Assembly: GCA_017510425.1 (NCBI GenBank) | Contig: JAFWNJ010000014.1 | Span: forward strand, 1 to 64,000 | Origin: Candidatus Saccharimonadota bacterium | GTDB lineage: Bacteria > Patescibacteriota > Saccharimonadia > Saccharimonadales > Saccharimonadaceae | DNA length: 64,000 bases | Direction of reading: 5' to 3' | Part shown: positions 24,438 to 34,160 of the stretch, in pieces | Position numbering within the stretch: position 1 is the stretch's first letter | Layout of the letters: each line of letters begins with the position of its first letter | Made by a program: the position numbers and the translations under genes | Notes under the pieces: model-generated | Databases searched by the model: none | Seen by the model: only the letters and a program-made list of their open reading frames with translations | What the model was told of the DNA's origin: nothing

Positions 24438-26543
24438 TTATCGAGTAGCACCCTTTCCTTCCATAAACTCCTTAATCCTAGCAACTTCGTCCCGTAAAGC
24501 CGCTGCGCGTTCGAATTCCAAATTCGCCGCTGCAAGTTGCATTTCAGACGACAGTTGCTTAATTAATCCAGGCAGTTCATCTTTCGGGATACGTCGTACA
24601 TCGAGTTTATTCTCCTTTTCCTTCTCCGGAATAATCGCGCGAAGACCCATGGAAATTTCCTTCACTACCGAATGCGGTGTAATACCGTGCTTGGCGTTAT
24701 ACTCTTTCTGAATTTCGCGCCGCCGATTGGTTTCAGAAATCGCCTTCTCCATACTCTCGGTAATGAAGTTCGCGTACATGATTACCTTCCCTTCTTCATG
24801 TCGTGCCGCGCGACCTATCGTCTGAATTAGCGCCGATTCGGAACGCAAAAACCCTTCCTTGTCCGCATCTAGTATTGCAACTAGTGACACCTCAGGTAAA
24901 TCCAGTCCTTCACGTAGCAGATTAATTCCCACCAGCACATCGTATACTCCCGCCCTTAAGTCGCGCAGAATATCTCCTCGCTCCAGAGTATCAATGTCTG
25001 AATGAATGTAGGCCGTCTTTATGCCACGCTCTTTTAAATGATCGGACAAATCCTCCGCCATTCGCTTTGTCAGAGTCGTGATTAGTGTCCTTTGCCCCTT
25101 CGCGATTCTCTTGTCAATCTCCTCCATCAGGTCATCAATCTGCCCATCCGAACTTCTCACCTCGATTTCCGGATCCAGCAGCCCGGTCGGGCGAATCACT
25201 TGCTCGGCTGGTTTCGGCGAGACTTCAAGCTCATATTCTCCCGGTGTCGCCGAGACGTAAACCGCCTGATTGATATGTTTCTGAAATTCACCGTAAGTCA
25301 GTGGCCGATTATCTAGAGCTGACGGCAGCCTAAATCCATAATCCACCAAGGCTACCTTGCGCGCATGGTCGCCGTTATACATCCCTCGCACCTGTGGCAA
25401 AGTCATATGTGACTCATCCACTATCATCAAATAATCATCCGGGAAGAAATCCAGCAAGGTCGATGGCGGCTCTCCGGGTTGGCGACCATCAAGATGCCGA
25501 GAATAATTCTCGATCCCCTTTACGAACCCAGTTTCCTTCAACATCTCAAGATCATATTTCGTCCTCTGCGACAATCTCTGCGCTTCTAGATATTTCTGAT
25601 GTTTCTCAAAATATTTCATCCGGTCTTCATATTCCGCCCGAATTGTCACCAAGGCCTTCTCTAATTGGTCCACTGGTGTCGCATAATGAGTATTTGGAAA
25701 AATGTGAATGTGTTCTGGCTTCTCGCGCACTTCTAACGTTAAAGGATCCACAATCTTCACTTCCTCCAAAGTGTCAAACCCAAATTCAAACCGGTATGCG
25801 AATTCACCATTTGCCGGAAACAAATCAATCGTGTCTCCCATCACTCGGAAGTTACCGCGTTCAAACGCCAAATCATTCCGGTGATATTGCATCGCCACTA
25901 GGCGGCGAATGAAGTCGAGTTGCGAAACTGGCACTAGAGAGCTTGAGGGATCTCCGGAGGTCACGACCGAGGTGGAAGATGCGCCGCCTCCGTGACGACG
26001 GGCGGCGGCGACATCGTGCCCGAAAGCCTCTAGTGCCAGTTTCCATTCATTTCCATTTCGCCACATCGGTAGCGACATCGCCGTATAATACGCCGGCGAG
26101 CCGATACCGTAAATACACGACACGGATGCTACGACGATTACATCTCGTCGAGTTAATAGCGCTTCGGTCGCCCCGTGTCTCAGGCGGTCAATCTCGTCAT
26201 TAATTGCCGAATCTTTCTCAATATACGTGTCGGTCGAGGCAATATAAGCCTCCGGCTGATAGTAATCGAAATACGACACGAAATAATGCACCTCGTTCTC
26301 AGGAAAGAAATCTCTAAACTCCGAATAAAGCTGTGCCGCTAGAGTTTTATTATGTGCTAAGACTAAAGTTGGCCTCTGTGTCTTCTCGATAATATTCGCC
26401 ATCGTGAAAGTTTTTCCTGACCCGGTCACACCTAGCAGAGTTTGTTCATGGACACCACGATTAATTCCGTCCACGAGTTGCTTAATCGCGGATGGCTGGT
26501 CGCCAGTCGGCTGGAATTTTGAAACCAATTTAAATTTAGCCAT
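24438..26543 (-). CDS. uvrB: Excinuclease ABC subunit B
   Basis: A 701-aa helicase-like nucleotide excision repair protein. Motifs: [14 protein letters not shown] (Walker A, about 38-51), the beta-hairpin [34 protein letters not shown] (Walker B), [27 protein letters not shown] and a C-terminal UVR motif that contacts UvrC. Odd: about 40 residues ([20 protein letters not shown] to [11 protein letters not shown], about 168-207) are inserted just before [14 protein letters not shown] and coded by palindromic element copy 3. TATAAT is 7 bases before ATG: leaderless. Confidence 0.96.
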   Translation of the reverse strand: MAKFKLVSKFQPTGDQPSAIKQLVDGINRGVHEQTLLGVTGSGKTFTMANIIEKTQRPTLVLAHNKTLAAQLYSEFRDFFPENEVHYFVSYFDYYQPEAYIASTDTYIEKDSAINDEIDRLRHGATEALLTRRDVIVVASVSCIYGIGSPAYYTAMSLPMWRNGNEWKLALEAFGHDVAAARRHGGGASSTSVVTSGDPSSSLVPVSQLDFIRRLVAMQYHRNDLAFERGNFRVMGDTIDLFPANGEFAYRFEFGFDTLEEVKIVDPLTLEVREKPEHIHIFPNTHYATPVDQLEKALVTIRAEYEDRMKYFEKHQKYLEAQRLSQRTKYDLEMLKETGFVKGIENYSRHLDGRQPGEPPSTLLDFFPDDYLMIVDESHMTLPQVRGMYNGDHARKVALVDYGFRLPSALDNRPLTYGEFQKHINQAVYVSATPGEYELEVSPKPAEQVIRPTGLLDPEIEVRSSDGQIDDLMEEIDKRIAKGQRTLITTLTKRMAEDLSDHLKERGIKTAYIHSDIDTLERGDILRDLRAGVYDVLVGINLLREGLDLPEVSLVAILDADKEGFLRSESALIQTIGRAARHEEGKVIMYANFITESMEKAISETNRRREIQKEYNAKHGITPHSVVKEISMGLRAIIPEKEKENKLDVRRIPKDELPGLIKQLSSEMQLAAANLEFERAAALRDEVARIKEFMEGKGATR
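25924..26043. repeat. Palindromic element copy 3, inserted in frame in uvrB
   Basis: About 120 bp. Arms: GAAACTGGCACTAGAG then A and GCTT (25924-25944) against the reverse complement at 26023-26043 (AAGC, CTCTAGTGCCAGTTTC): 20 paired bases with one bulge, then weaker pairing. The core has CCGGAGGTCACGACCGAGG (25953-25971; copy 1 has CCGGAGGTTACGACCGAGG) and CCGTGACGACGGGCGG (25990-26005). Loops are CACG and GACG. In-frame; the core is read in the same frame as in gatB (SVVTSG in both). Confidence 0.8.
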
Positions 26544-26594
26544 ATCTATTATTATAACATGCTCTATCTACTTAAAATATGCTACAATGAAAAT

Positions 26595-26939
26595 ATGAGA
26601 ATTCTAGAAAAACCCATCACTAGGCAGGAACTAATTAATTCCTCGACCAATTTTATCGACGAAAATACCATCAAATCTGCCGTTGACATTAAGCGTGAAA
26701 TTATGGCGGTTGATTCGCCCATGCATTATGATTGCGAACAGCTCTTGCTTGAAAATAGCTCAAACCAAGCGGATATCTGGGGTATCAACCTCTATTTGGA
26801 TGAGGAAAACATAGACAACATGGTCGAATTTGATTCCATGATTAATATCCGCCCCGCTCAGGATAATCGTTCCCGTTCCGTTGAAAATCCAGAAATTCAA
26901 GCCAAGATCAAATCAGTGGTTTCAAAATGGATAATATAA
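26595..26939 (+). CDS. DUF5674-family protein
   Basis: A 114-aa protein: EKPITRQEL, IKSAVDIKREIMAV, HYDCEQLLLENSSNQADIWGINLY fit the DUF5674 pattern as I recall it. Function unknown. The start is ATG 26595; TACAAT at 26583-26588 is 6 bases upstream, making the message leaderless and an ATG at 26559 impossible. It is divergent from uvrB and overlaps the next gene by 13 bases. Confidence 0.7.
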   Translation: MRILEKPITRQELINSSTNFIDENTIKSAVDIKREIMAVDSPMHYDCEQLLLENSSNQADIWGINLYLDEENIDNMVEFDSMINIRPAQDNRSRSVENPEIQAKIKSVVSKWII

Positions 26940-27274
26940 ATCGTATTCATAGTAAAGAGGCTTATCAAGACTGGCTCACGCGCCCGATTACTTTTCAAAT
27001 GAGTAATATCGGCAGTGAGGTATCTCGTTCGCTCAAATGGACAGCGAAAAACAATAAACCCCGTGCCGACAAAGCTATCGATCGCGCCCTAGAACTTTTT
27101 GATTTCACTATTGAATCTAATATTAAAAATCACGCCCGCCTCACTGAAATATTAAAAGCCCGCGATGAATTCTGTGATTATTTTTTCGGCGACAATACTT
27201 ACCACACCGACCCGAATAAGATGCAAAAGTACTACGACGGCTTTGCCATGATTGATGCATTGCGCCCAAAATAG
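26927..27274 (+). CDS. Conserved hypothetical helical protein
   Basis: A 115-aa soluble, mostly helical protein (VSRSLKWTAKNNKPRADKAIDRALELFDFTIE, LTEILKARDEFCDYFFGDN). I do not recognise a family. It overlaps the DUF5674 gene by 13 bases and is followed 17 bases later by the DUF167 gene, so the three are probably co-transcribed. Confidence 0.65.
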   Translation: MDNINRIHSKEAYQDWLTRPITFQMSNIGSEVSRSLKWTAKNNKPRADKAIDRALELFDFTIESNIKNHARLTEILKARDEFCDYFFGDNTYHTDPNKMQKYYDGFAMIDALRPK

Positions 27275-27291
27275 TATTATAGGAACATGAT

Positions 27292-27510
27292 ATGTCGAAA
27301 TACTTAGTCACCGTCAAGCCCGGTTCGTCCCAAGAAAAAATCATTCAAACCACCCCTGGCGAGCTTACCATCTATCTCCGCGCCAAGCCTCATGATGGCG
27401 AGGCCAACGAAGCTCTTGTTAAAATGCTGTCCAAGCATTTTAAGATTCCAAAAACTTCCATTCAAATTCTTCGCGGCCACAGGTCTCACACCAAAATTAT
27501 CGAACTATAA
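27292..27510 (+). CDS. DUF167 (YggU-type) protein
   Basis: A 72-aa protein with the DUF167 layout: VKPGSSQEKI, LTIYLRAKPHDGEANEALVKMLSKHFKIPKTSIQILRGHRSHTK. The family is small, widespread and of uncertain role; the conserved GEANxALxxxLA segment and RGxxSxxK pattern are present. Convergent with lysS, 5 bases apart. Confidence 0.85.
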   Translation: MSKYLVTVKPGSSQEKIIQTTPGELTIYLRAKPHDGEANEALVKMLSKHFKIPKTSIQILRGHRSHTKIIEL

Positions 27511-27515
27511 CCAAT

Positions 27516-28997
27516 TTAATCTTCTTTACTCTTCATAGTCGGGAACGGCACCGCCTCGCGGCCCGGTACTCCTTCGAGTAGCCAGAAATTGCGTTCCGAG
27601 TTACCCCAGCCACAAGCTGGCGGCATACCATATTCAAGCATTTCTACGAAGTCCATATCAAGCATCTGAGCTTCTTCATCACCCGCATCGCGAGCCGCTT
27701 GCTGCTCCCGGAATCTCGCCAGCTGATCCAACGGGTCATTTAATTCTGAGAATCCATTTCCCATTTCGGTCCCGGCAATCACTGGATGGAATCTTTCCGT
27801 CACTAGAGGATTCTCAACCGATTTCTTCGCCAGTGGCGACAAACTCAAAGGCTCCTCAATCACCCAGTATGGTCCCGCCGAAGTCTTACGAATTAGTTTC
27901 CACACATCGTCAATCAGATGTGGTGTCGTGGTATTCTCGAGCTTCTTCACGAAATCTTCGCGTTTCAAATCATCTGCGCCCCAATTCTCTAGCAAAATCT
28001 TAATCAGTTGTTCCCTATCCGGATTAAATACGTCCACATTGTATTTCTCGCGCAGCAAATCCGCGTATTTATAGCGTGGCCATTCGCAATCTAAATCAAT
28101 CTCGAATCCGCCTACGTTAAATTTCAAAGTCCCCCAAGTCTCCTTGCAAACATACTTAATCATTTCTTCATAGAACTTCATGCCGTCTTCGTAGTTCTCA
28201 TAAGCTGCATAAGCCTCAAAAGCGATATGTTCCGGCAAATGCTCATCATCTACGCCTTCATTGCGAAATCTCGGTCCAATATCATATACCTTCTCGAATC
28301 CACCACCAAGTAGCCGCTTCAGCGGCAATTCGTGTGAAATGCGTAAATAAAAATCCTCATCCAGCGCATTCATATGCGTCACGAATGGCTGCGCATCGGC
28401 GCCACCCGTCGTATGCTCGAGCACTGGAATATTAATCTCGATAAACCCATGCGAATTCATAAAATCGCGTGTTGCCTGCCAGAACTTAGACCTCCTCACT
28501 AGTCTCTCGCGCACTTCAGGATTCACGTTCATGTCAATATATCGGCGACGGTAACGCTCTTCCTTGTTGGTAAATTTCTCTGGTAATGGGCGTAGAGATT
28601 TAGTTAGTAGCCTCACATAATCCGAGAACACTGATATCTCACCTGTCTGAGATTTATCTACCTTGCCAGTGGCTTCAACAAAATCCCCAATATCTAGAAG
28701 CTTAGTGTCTTTCGCTCCAAGGAGTCCCGCCGGCGTCTCCTCGGACGAGGCTCTCATGAAAATCTGTACTTCACCAGTATAATCACGTAGTTTCAAAAAA
28801 ACCAACTTACCAAATGAGCGAATCGCTATAATTCGCCCAACTATGGTAACTTCTTGCCCTTGTTTTTCATCAAAATGATTAATAATGTCAGCAATTTTAG
28901 CCGTGCGGTGAGCCTTAGATGGATATGGCTCTATCCCGCGTTCTTTTAGCTCCGTTAACTTGCGGAGTCTTTCGTTTCTATAATCTTCAAGTAACAT
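27516..28997 (-). CDS. lysS: Lysyl-tRNA synthetase (class II)
   Basis: A 493-aa class II enzyme that charges tRNA-Lys. N-terminal OB fold for the anticodon (about 55-145; VTIVGRIIAIRSFGKLVFLKLRD), then motif 1 around FINEINIPVLEHTTGGADAQPF, motif 2 FRNEGVDDEHLPEH and motif 3-like GMPPACGWG...R. TATAAT 6 bases before ATG (29004-29009): leaderless. The small residues of the DUF167 gene end just past it, so the 3' gap is very short. Confidence 0.95.
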   Translation of the reverse strand: MLLEDYRNERLRKLTELKERGIEPYPSKAHRTAKIADIINHFDEKQGQEVTIVGRIIAIRSFGKLVFLKLRDYTGEVQIFMRASSEETPAGLLGAKDTKLLDIGDFVEATGKVDKSQTGEISVFSDYVRLLTKSLRPLPEKFTNKEERYRRRYIDMNVNPEVRERLVRRSKFWQATRDFMNSHGFIEINIPVLEHTTGGADAQPFVTHMNALDEDFYLRISHELPLKRLLGGGFEKVYDIGPRFRNEGVDDEHLPEHIAFEAYAAYENYEDGMKFYEEMIKYVCKETWGTLKFNVGGFEIDLDCEWPRYKYADLLREKYNVDVFNPDREQLIKILLENWGADDLKREDFVKKLENTTTPHLIDDVWKLIRKTSAGPYWVIEEPLSLSPLAKKSVENPLVTERFHPVIAGTEMGNGFSELNDPLDQLARFREQQAARDAGDEEAQMLDMDFVEMLEYGMPPACGWGNSERNFWLLEGVPGREAVPFPTMKSKED

Positions 28998-29014
28998 ATT
29001 TTTATTATATCATG

Positions 29015-29461
29015 TTACTGGATTTCAACAATCTTAACCTTTTTTCCGTTAAAATCAAACGATTCGCCGGCTTTTCGCCCGAGGAGAGCCTTCCCGATTG
29101 GTGATTCGTTTGAAATCTTGCCCTCAAGTGGATTAGCCTCAGTCGCACCAACTAAAGTGTAAGTTAGTTTACGTCCACCAAAATCCAGCGAGGCGGTTGC
29201 GCCGAGGTCAATCTTGCTTCTCTTGCCGCCGCGAATTACCTTGGCGTTTTTTAGAATTTCTTGAATTTCCAGGATTCTTCCCTCGGCTATCTTTTGCTCG
29301 TTCCGAGCCGAGCTATATTCCTCGTTCTCGGATAAATCTCCAAAAGCTCGCGCCGTAGCAATCCTCTCAGCAATCGCCGGGCGGTTTTTTATTAATTCAT
29401 CGAGCTCCCTTTCGAGCTCTTTCTTACCATCTGCGGTAAGGCTGATTGTTTTATTAATCAT
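29015..29461 (-). CDS. greA: Transcription elongation factor GreA
   Basis: A 148-aa factor that rescues backtracked RNA polymerase. The coiled-coil N-terminus (KKELERELDELIKNRPAIAERIATARAFGDLSENEEY, with the acidic D-L-S-E-N-x-E-Y tip) and the C-terminal FKBP-like part (NPLEGKISNESPIGKALLGRKAGE) are complete. It has a GGAG ribosome site and a leader, unlike its neighbours. It lies 17 bases upstream of lysS and may be co-transcribed with it. Confidence 0.95.
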   Translation of the reverse strand: MINKTISLTADGKKELERELDELIKNRPAIAERIATARAFGDLSENEEYSSARNEQKIAEGRILEIQEILKNAKVIRGGKRSKIDLGATASLDFGGRKLTYTLVGATEANPLEGKISNESPIGKALLGRKAGESFDFNGKKVKIVEIQ

Positions 29462-29537
29462 CTTTGCTCCATTTTACAAACAAACTATAGTTTATATGAA
29501 AAAAAGCATTGTGTCAACCGTCTTTTTGCTAAAAATG

Positions 29538-30767
29538 TTAGAATTTTTCGAATAGCTCATCCAAGCTGACTCGCCAGCTTTTACCGGTCTTCCTATCCGT
29601 GATTTCAGCCTCGTTGTCTGCCAGAGTTTTATCAGAGACGACCACTCTGAGCGGTATGCCCATTAGCTCGCTGTCGGCAAATTTCTCACCCGGTCGCTTG
29701 TCGCGGTCGTCAAACAGCACGGTATCTTCTCTGCCGGTATAGAATTTCTCTGCTTCCGATATTCCATTTTCGCCTATACCAATCAAATAATACTTAAATG
29801 GTGCCACCGTCTCCGGCCACACCAAGCCCTTTTCGTCGGCGAATTTCTCCACAATTACCCCCATCAATCTAGACACACCAATTCCATAGCACCCCATGTA
29901 GACGGTCTTCTGCTGATTACTCTCGTCAATATATTTTAACTCCAGTGGTTCGGTATATTTAAACTTTAGCTTGAAGATGTTTCCCACTTCGGCGCCAGTA
30001 GTCTCTTCGAATTTCTCGTCGGTCGCGTTCAGGTCATTCAATACTTCTGGGTTATAAACTTCCTTGTTTAGAACGATAGATTTGTCCTGGTTATAATATA
30101 TGGTATCCTCCCCTACCGGTAAGAACGTCTGAAATTCATGCGAATATTTCGAGAAGATACCACCACTGGCAAATGTCTCATAGGTGGAATCGCCCACTCC
30201 CATCCGCTCAAATATCCTCCCGTAGGCCAGCTCAACCTCATGGTAGAATCTATCCAAATCTTCCTGGGAAGTATGAAAACTATATAAATCTTTCATCAAG
30301 AACTCGCGCCCACGCAAAATCCCAGACTTAGCGCGGAGTTCGTTGCGGAATTTATTCTGAAATTGATATACATAGAGCGGCAAATCTTTATAGCTAGAAA
30401 TATAGCTCTTCATTAGATTTGTAACTGGTTCCTCGTGTGTCGGCGCAAGGCCGAGAATCCCGCCCGAAGCTAACTCTGTCTTGAACCAGATATCCACTTC
30501 CTGATCAGAAAACCGACCCGTCTTCTCCCACGGTTCGGGATTTTGCAGAGTCGCCATTAAAATCTCTTCGCAACCGATTTTATTTAATTCGTCCCGGATG
30601 ATGTTTTTGATGTTTTCTACAACCCGAAGGCCTAACGGCAAAAAATCATATACGCCAGCCATTTCCTTGTGGATGTATCCAGCCCTAATTAACAATGCGC
30701 CATTAACCGCTGTCTCGTCTTTAGGCGCTTCCCTTAAAGTCTTTAAAAATGATTTAGATAATCTCAT
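29538..30767 (-). CDS. proS: Prolyl-tRNA synthetase, short form without editing insertion
   Basis: A 409-aa class II enzyme. Present: GAYIHKEMAGVYDFLPLG-type N-terminus, motif 2 FRNELRAKSGILRGREFLMKD, LYSFHTS, motif 3 CYGIGVSRLMGVIVE, and a C-terminal anticodon domain. Typical bacterial ProRS is about 570 aa with a ~180-aa INS editing domain between motifs 2 and 3; here only a short link (about 175-250) is present, as in mitochondrial or alphaproteobacterial forms. So Ala-tRNA(Pro) editing would need a separate protein. A TATAAT box is 9 bases from the ATG. Confidence 0.93.
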   Translation of the reverse strand: MRLSKSFLKTLREAPKDETAVNGALLIRAGYIHKEMAGVYDFLPLGLRVVENIKNIIRDELNKIGCEEILMATLQNPEPWEKTGRFSDQEVDIWFKTELASGGILGLAPTHEEPVTNLMKSYISSYKDLPLYVYQFQNKFRNELRAKSGILRGREFLMKDLYSFHTSQEDLDRFYHEVELAYGRIFERMGVGDSTYETFASGGIFSKYSHEFQTFLPVGEDTIYYNQDKSIVLNKEVYNPEVLNDLNATDEKFEETTGAEVGNIFKLKFKYTEPLELKYIDESNQQKTVYMGCYGIGVSRLMGVIVEKFADEKGLVWPETVAPFKYYLIGIGENGISEAEKFYTGREDTVLFDDRDKRPGEKFADSELMGIPLRVVVSDKTLADNEAEITDRKTGKSWRVSLDELFEKF

Positions 30768-30792
30768 AACAGACTAATTATACCATATCTTA

Positions 30793-31560
30793 TTATTGGA
30801 TTCCAAGCACGTACAGAAGATAGAAAGCCACCCCGTTCTTAAGCATATGAAGTAAAATGCCAGAGTATATCGTCCCAGTGATTTCCCTCATGGCACATAG
30901 GACTATCGACATTGCAAATACATTAACTCCCACGTTCCATTGCATATGAATAATACCAAAACCAAGAGAAACTAGAAGATTTGAGATTATAATTGAGGCT
31001 ACCTTCGAATATTTTTTTAGAAGAGTATTCTTTATTCTGCTATATAGCCACCCACGGAAGATGATTTCTTCCACAATCGGTGCTACCACTACGATTATAA
31101 AGAAAGCAATCATGCGATCTAGTCCAGAGATATAAGTATTGAATCCAACATTCTGGACCTCCTCAGCATTAAACCATGGGAATAAACTAAATAGCGCCAC
31201 CAGTGCCGTCGCAAATAGTAAATAAACAATCATCCCTAGTGGGGCGAGGCCAATATCTGCCCAAGTCGGCCAACCTTTTATTCCGATTCCCGCTAGATAT
31301 GTCTTGGCACTAACGCTGTTTTTCGATTTCCTTGAACTTTTTTTGCTCGCCTTCTTTTTGTCGGTTATGAGTTTCGGAACCACTATAATTAATACCATGG
31401 CCAGTAGATACGAAAGCACCGAATAGATTGCAGTCGTCGCTGGCTGGACAAACGTTTCAGCCCCTACCATCCAAAGCATTATATACCCGACGACTAGCTG
31501 GGACACGATAATCGCCGCTCCTGCCCAGACCATATATAATAGTGCTTTTATAATTACCAT
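30793..31560 (-). CDS. CPBP-family intramembrane metalloprotease (CAAX-like)
   Basis: A 255-aa membrane protein with about six helices and the EExxxR motif EEIIFRGWLYSRI (near residue 163), plus FGIIHMQWN with a conserved His. This is the ABI/CPBP (Rce1-like) protease family; targets are unknown. It starts at the last base of rseP (1-base overlap, TAATG), so two intramembrane proteases are translationally coupled. Confidence 0.88.
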   Translation of the reverse strand: MVIIKALLYMVWAGAAIIVSQLVVGYIMLWMVGAETFVQPATTAIYSVLSYLLAMVLIIVVPKLITDKKKASKKSSRKSKNSVSAKTYLAGIGIKGWPTWADIGLAPLGMIVYLLFATALVALFSLFPWFNAEEVQNVGFNTYISGLDRMIAFFIIVVVAPIVEEIIFRGWLYSRIKNTLLKKYSKVASIIISNLLVSLGFGIIHMQWNVGVNVFAMSIVLCAMREITGTIYSGILLHMLKNGVAFYLLYVLGIQ

Positions 31561-32873
31561 TAGTTCGCAATCCTGATTATGTCCAGTATTGTCACGATGA
31601 AGATTAAGGCAAGTAGCACGATGAACGCCCTCGATACAATCTTTTCCTCGGTCTCTTTACTGAGTTCCTTCTTGCGAAGTTTATAGATTGCAATTAAAAG
31701 CCACCTGCCCCCATCAAGCGCCGGAATCGGTAGTACGTTCATGCAAGCTAGAGATACAGATATTAGTGCCGCTAGGAATGCCAGATTAGCTGGACCGGCC
31801 GCCGTAAAGGTCGGGAACAATACCCCGATGATACCGACTGGGCCGGATACAGAATCTCCCACCTCAGAAAGGTCCTCTTGTCCCTGCTCCCTCACGTCGG
31901 AATTAAAGCTAAATAATCTCGCAGTACCGGACACTAACTTGGAAAGCATAATACCAACGCCCTTAAATGTCTCTCCGGTTAGTTGTAACGTCAGTCCTGC
32001 TCCCACTACTGGTGCTGACCAGGTCGAATAAGATACGCCCTGGCTGGTCGCCATCGTAACGCCGAGTAGATATTCAGAGCCAGCCTTATTTAACGTCACC
32101 GGAATCTTAAGCTGAATCTCCTGCTTCTCGCCTGAACCGCACTCGCAGGGTTGTTCGGCGCAAGAAGACATGTCGCAAACCTTCTCCCATCGCTTAATGA
32201 TATATGTTACAGTCTCTCCTGCATGCTCCTCATTGTAATTAGTTATTTCGCTAGCATGTGTATAAGCATTGCCATCTACCGATAGAATATAATCATCTTT
32301 CTCTAACCCTGCCTGCATTGCTGGTGAACCCTCCGCCACACTGGCTATCTGAACTGGTACGGACTCAATCCTGGTGTCGTCCGGGACTGTAAATTGCCCT
32401 TCCAGGAACTCTGGCATCCCTACCCACGCAAGGATGGTAAAAATCACAAATGCTACCAACCAGTTCATTGCTACGCCGGCAAAAAGAATCTTAGTTTTCG
32501 CGAGAAAACTCGCCTTACCAAATGTACCGCTCCTCTTATCTGCAGCTGATTCCCCATCCATTTGACAGAATCCGCCAATCGGTAGCCAGTTTAAGCTAAA
32601 AATCATGCCGTTCTGGGCTAGGCTTTTATCCTTTATGTCCGAATAGACGACTTTGGACACCTTTTCCTTCTTCCATTCGCTGCGCGGAATCTTGATCCAT
32701 TTTTTAGTCTTGGCATCTTTACGCCAAGCAATCGCCCGCGGTGGGAACCCAATCCCAAACTCCAGTACGTTCACACCGTTTTTTCGGGCTGCTAGAAAAT
32801 GTCCGAACTCATGTGCTGTAACTAGAGCCATTAATACTAGTAATCCAACAATCACACCTAAAATTATATCCAT
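31560..32873 (-). CDS. rseP: Site-2 protease RseP-like zinc metalloprotease (M50)
   Basis: A 437-aa intramembrane protease. HEFGH (about 23-27) is the catalytic zinc motif; NWLVAFVIF and the C-terminal NVLPIPALDGGRWLL (LDG motif) complete the active site; a PDZ domain lies between (SPAMQAGLEKDDYILSVDG, about 180-280). Odd: the PDZ contains a Cys-rich insertion CDMSSCAEQPCECGSG (about 243-258). The start is ATG 32873 (MDIILG), 7 bases after TATAAT; ATG 32882 lies in the box. Cleaves membrane proteins in signalling or signal-peptide clearance. Confidence 0.9.
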   Translation of the reverse strand: MDIILGVIVGLLVLMALVTAHEFGHFLAARKNGVNVLEFGIGFPPRAIAWRKDAKTKKWIKIPRSEWKKEKVSKVVYSDIKDKSLAQNGMIFSLNWLPIGGFCQMDGESAADKRSGTFGKASFLAKTKILFAGVAMNWLVAFVIFTILAWVGMPEFLEGQFTVPDDTRIESVPVQIASVAEGSPAMQAGLEKDDYILSVDGNAYTHASEITNYNEEHAGETVTYIIKRWEKVCDMSSCAEQPCECGSGEKQEIQLKIPVTLNKAGSEYLLGVTMATSQGVSYSTWSAPVVGAGLTLQLTGETFKGVGIMLSKLVSGTARLFSFNSDVREQGQEDLSEVGDSVSGPVGIIGVLFPTFTAAGPANLAFLAALISVSLACMNVLPIPALDGGRWLLIAIYKLRKKELSKETEEKIVSRAFIVLLALIFIVTILDIIRIAN

Positions 32874-32902
32874 AAGAATCATTATATCACATTACTAATT
32901 GT

Positions 32903-33574
32903 TTATTTGCCAAATCTACGATTGCGCTTATCGAACTCCTCAACGATATCTTTAATATCTTCAGAACTCATATCTGGGAAGTATTTCTTTATAAACATAA
33001 ACTCTGCATAAGAAGCGCGCCAGAGCATAAAACCAGAGATTCTCTCCTCTCCAGATGTTCTTACTACCATATCAATATTCGGAACCTCTGGGTGATAGAG
33101 GTGTTTTCTAATCGTCTCGGGAGTGATTTCGCCGTCGGCTTCCATTGCGATATTGGCCGCATCGGCAATTTCCTGCTCGCCACCGTAATTGAAACAGAAA
33201 CCAACCGTAATACCATCACAATCCGCGGTCATCTTCTCCGCCTCCTCAATAGCACTGGCTAGCTTGGGCGAGATTCTGTTTTTCGAACCTAGGACTAGTA
33301 ACTTACCGTTTCTGGCTTTTAGTTTCTCGGCATATTTTGGAATTTTCGTTTCGGCCAGCTTCATCAGATAAGACACTTCCTTCTCGCTTCGGCCCCAGTT
33401 CTCGGTGCTAAAAACATAGAAAGTAATGTACTTAATTCCAGCCGCTTCGGCTCCGTCCACTAATTTCTCAATTGCTTTTAGACCGTTCCTGTGCCCTTCA
33501 ATGGAAGGTAGCGAATGTTCCTTTGCCCAACGCCTATTGCCGTCGGCGATGACTCCTAAATGTACTAAACTCAT
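32903..33574 (-). CDS. uppS: Undecaprenyl diphosphate synthase
   Basis: A 223-aa cis-prenyltransferase that makes the C55 lipid carrier for wall synthesis. GVIADGNRRWAKE at the N-terminus holds the catalytic Asp; later FCFNYGGEQEI, VVRTSGEERISGFMLWRASYAEFMF match the substrate-binding region. It overlaps frr by four bases (ATGA), an order (frr-uppS-rseP) common in bacteria. Confidence 0.95.
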   Translation of the reverse strand: MSLVHLGVIADGNRRWAKEHSLPSIEGHRNGLKAIEKLVDGAEAAGIKYITFYVFSTENWGRSEKEVSYLMKLAETKIPKYAEKLKARNGKLLVLGSKNRISPKLASAIEEAEKMTADCDGITVGFCFNYGGEQEIADAANIAMEADGEITPETIRKHLYHPEVPNIDMVVRTSGEERISGFMLWRASYAEFMFIKKYFPDMSSEDIKDIVEEFDKRNRRFGK

Positions 33575-34116
33575 ATCTTCATTATCTCGTCTGATTTATT
33601 TTTAAATTCTGATTCGACCTTATCGTTGAATTCTTTAGTCAGCTCATCAATCTCTCTCTCAGCTCGCTTCTTCACATCTTCGCTCAGCTCGGCTGCAATT
33701 TTGACTGCCTTGCGAGCATCTTCTCGTACGTTACGAATCGCCACTTTGGCATCTTCAACTTTTGATGAAGCCGCTTTGACAATTTCCTTGCGGCGCTCCT
33801 CGGTTAAAGCTGGAATCGGCACCCTAATTACGCGACCATCATCGGCTGGATTAAGTCCAAGTGACTGATCGGCGCGAATCGCCGCAGTGATGGCTTGGAT
33901 ATTGGACGGGTCGAAAGGAGTAATTACCAGAAGAGTTGCATCGGCGGCGGTAACATTTGCCACTTGATTTAGTGGCATGAACTGACCATAGACCTCGACC
34001 TTCACGCCAGATATCATATCAGGATGAGCTCTGCCGGTCCTGACCTTTTTCATCTCATCTTTAAATCGCGAAATAATGTCTTCCATTTTTTTACGATCTT
34101 CTTTGGTGTCAAACAT
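33571..34116 (-). CDS. frr: Ribosome recycling factor
   Basis: A 181-aa factor that splits post-termination ribosomes with EF-G. It shows KVRTGRAHPDMI, VEVYGQFMPLNQVANVTAADATLLVITPFD and the C-terminal helical DDVKKRAEREIDELT pattern. Has a promoter (TATAAT) plus leader and AAAGGAG ribosome site, first of frr-uppS. Confidence 0.95.
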   Translation of the reverse strand: MFDTKEDRKKMEDIISRFKDEMKKVRTGRAHPDMISGVKVEVYGQFMPLNQVANVTAADATLLVITPFDPSNIQAITAAIRADQSLGLNPADDGRVIRVPIPALTEERRKEIVKAASSKVEDAKVAIRNVREDARKAVKIAAELSEDVKKRAEREIDELTKEFNDKVESEFKNKSDEIMKI

Positions 34117-34160
34117 AATACTCCTTTATTAATAATTTCATTATATCATATATCGGCCAC

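Noticed and set aside
28690-28780. Possible palindromic insertion in lysS (residues SSEETPAGLLGAKD)
   Set aside because: Only short GC hairpins, no long arms and no core match; the segment can be a normal loop.
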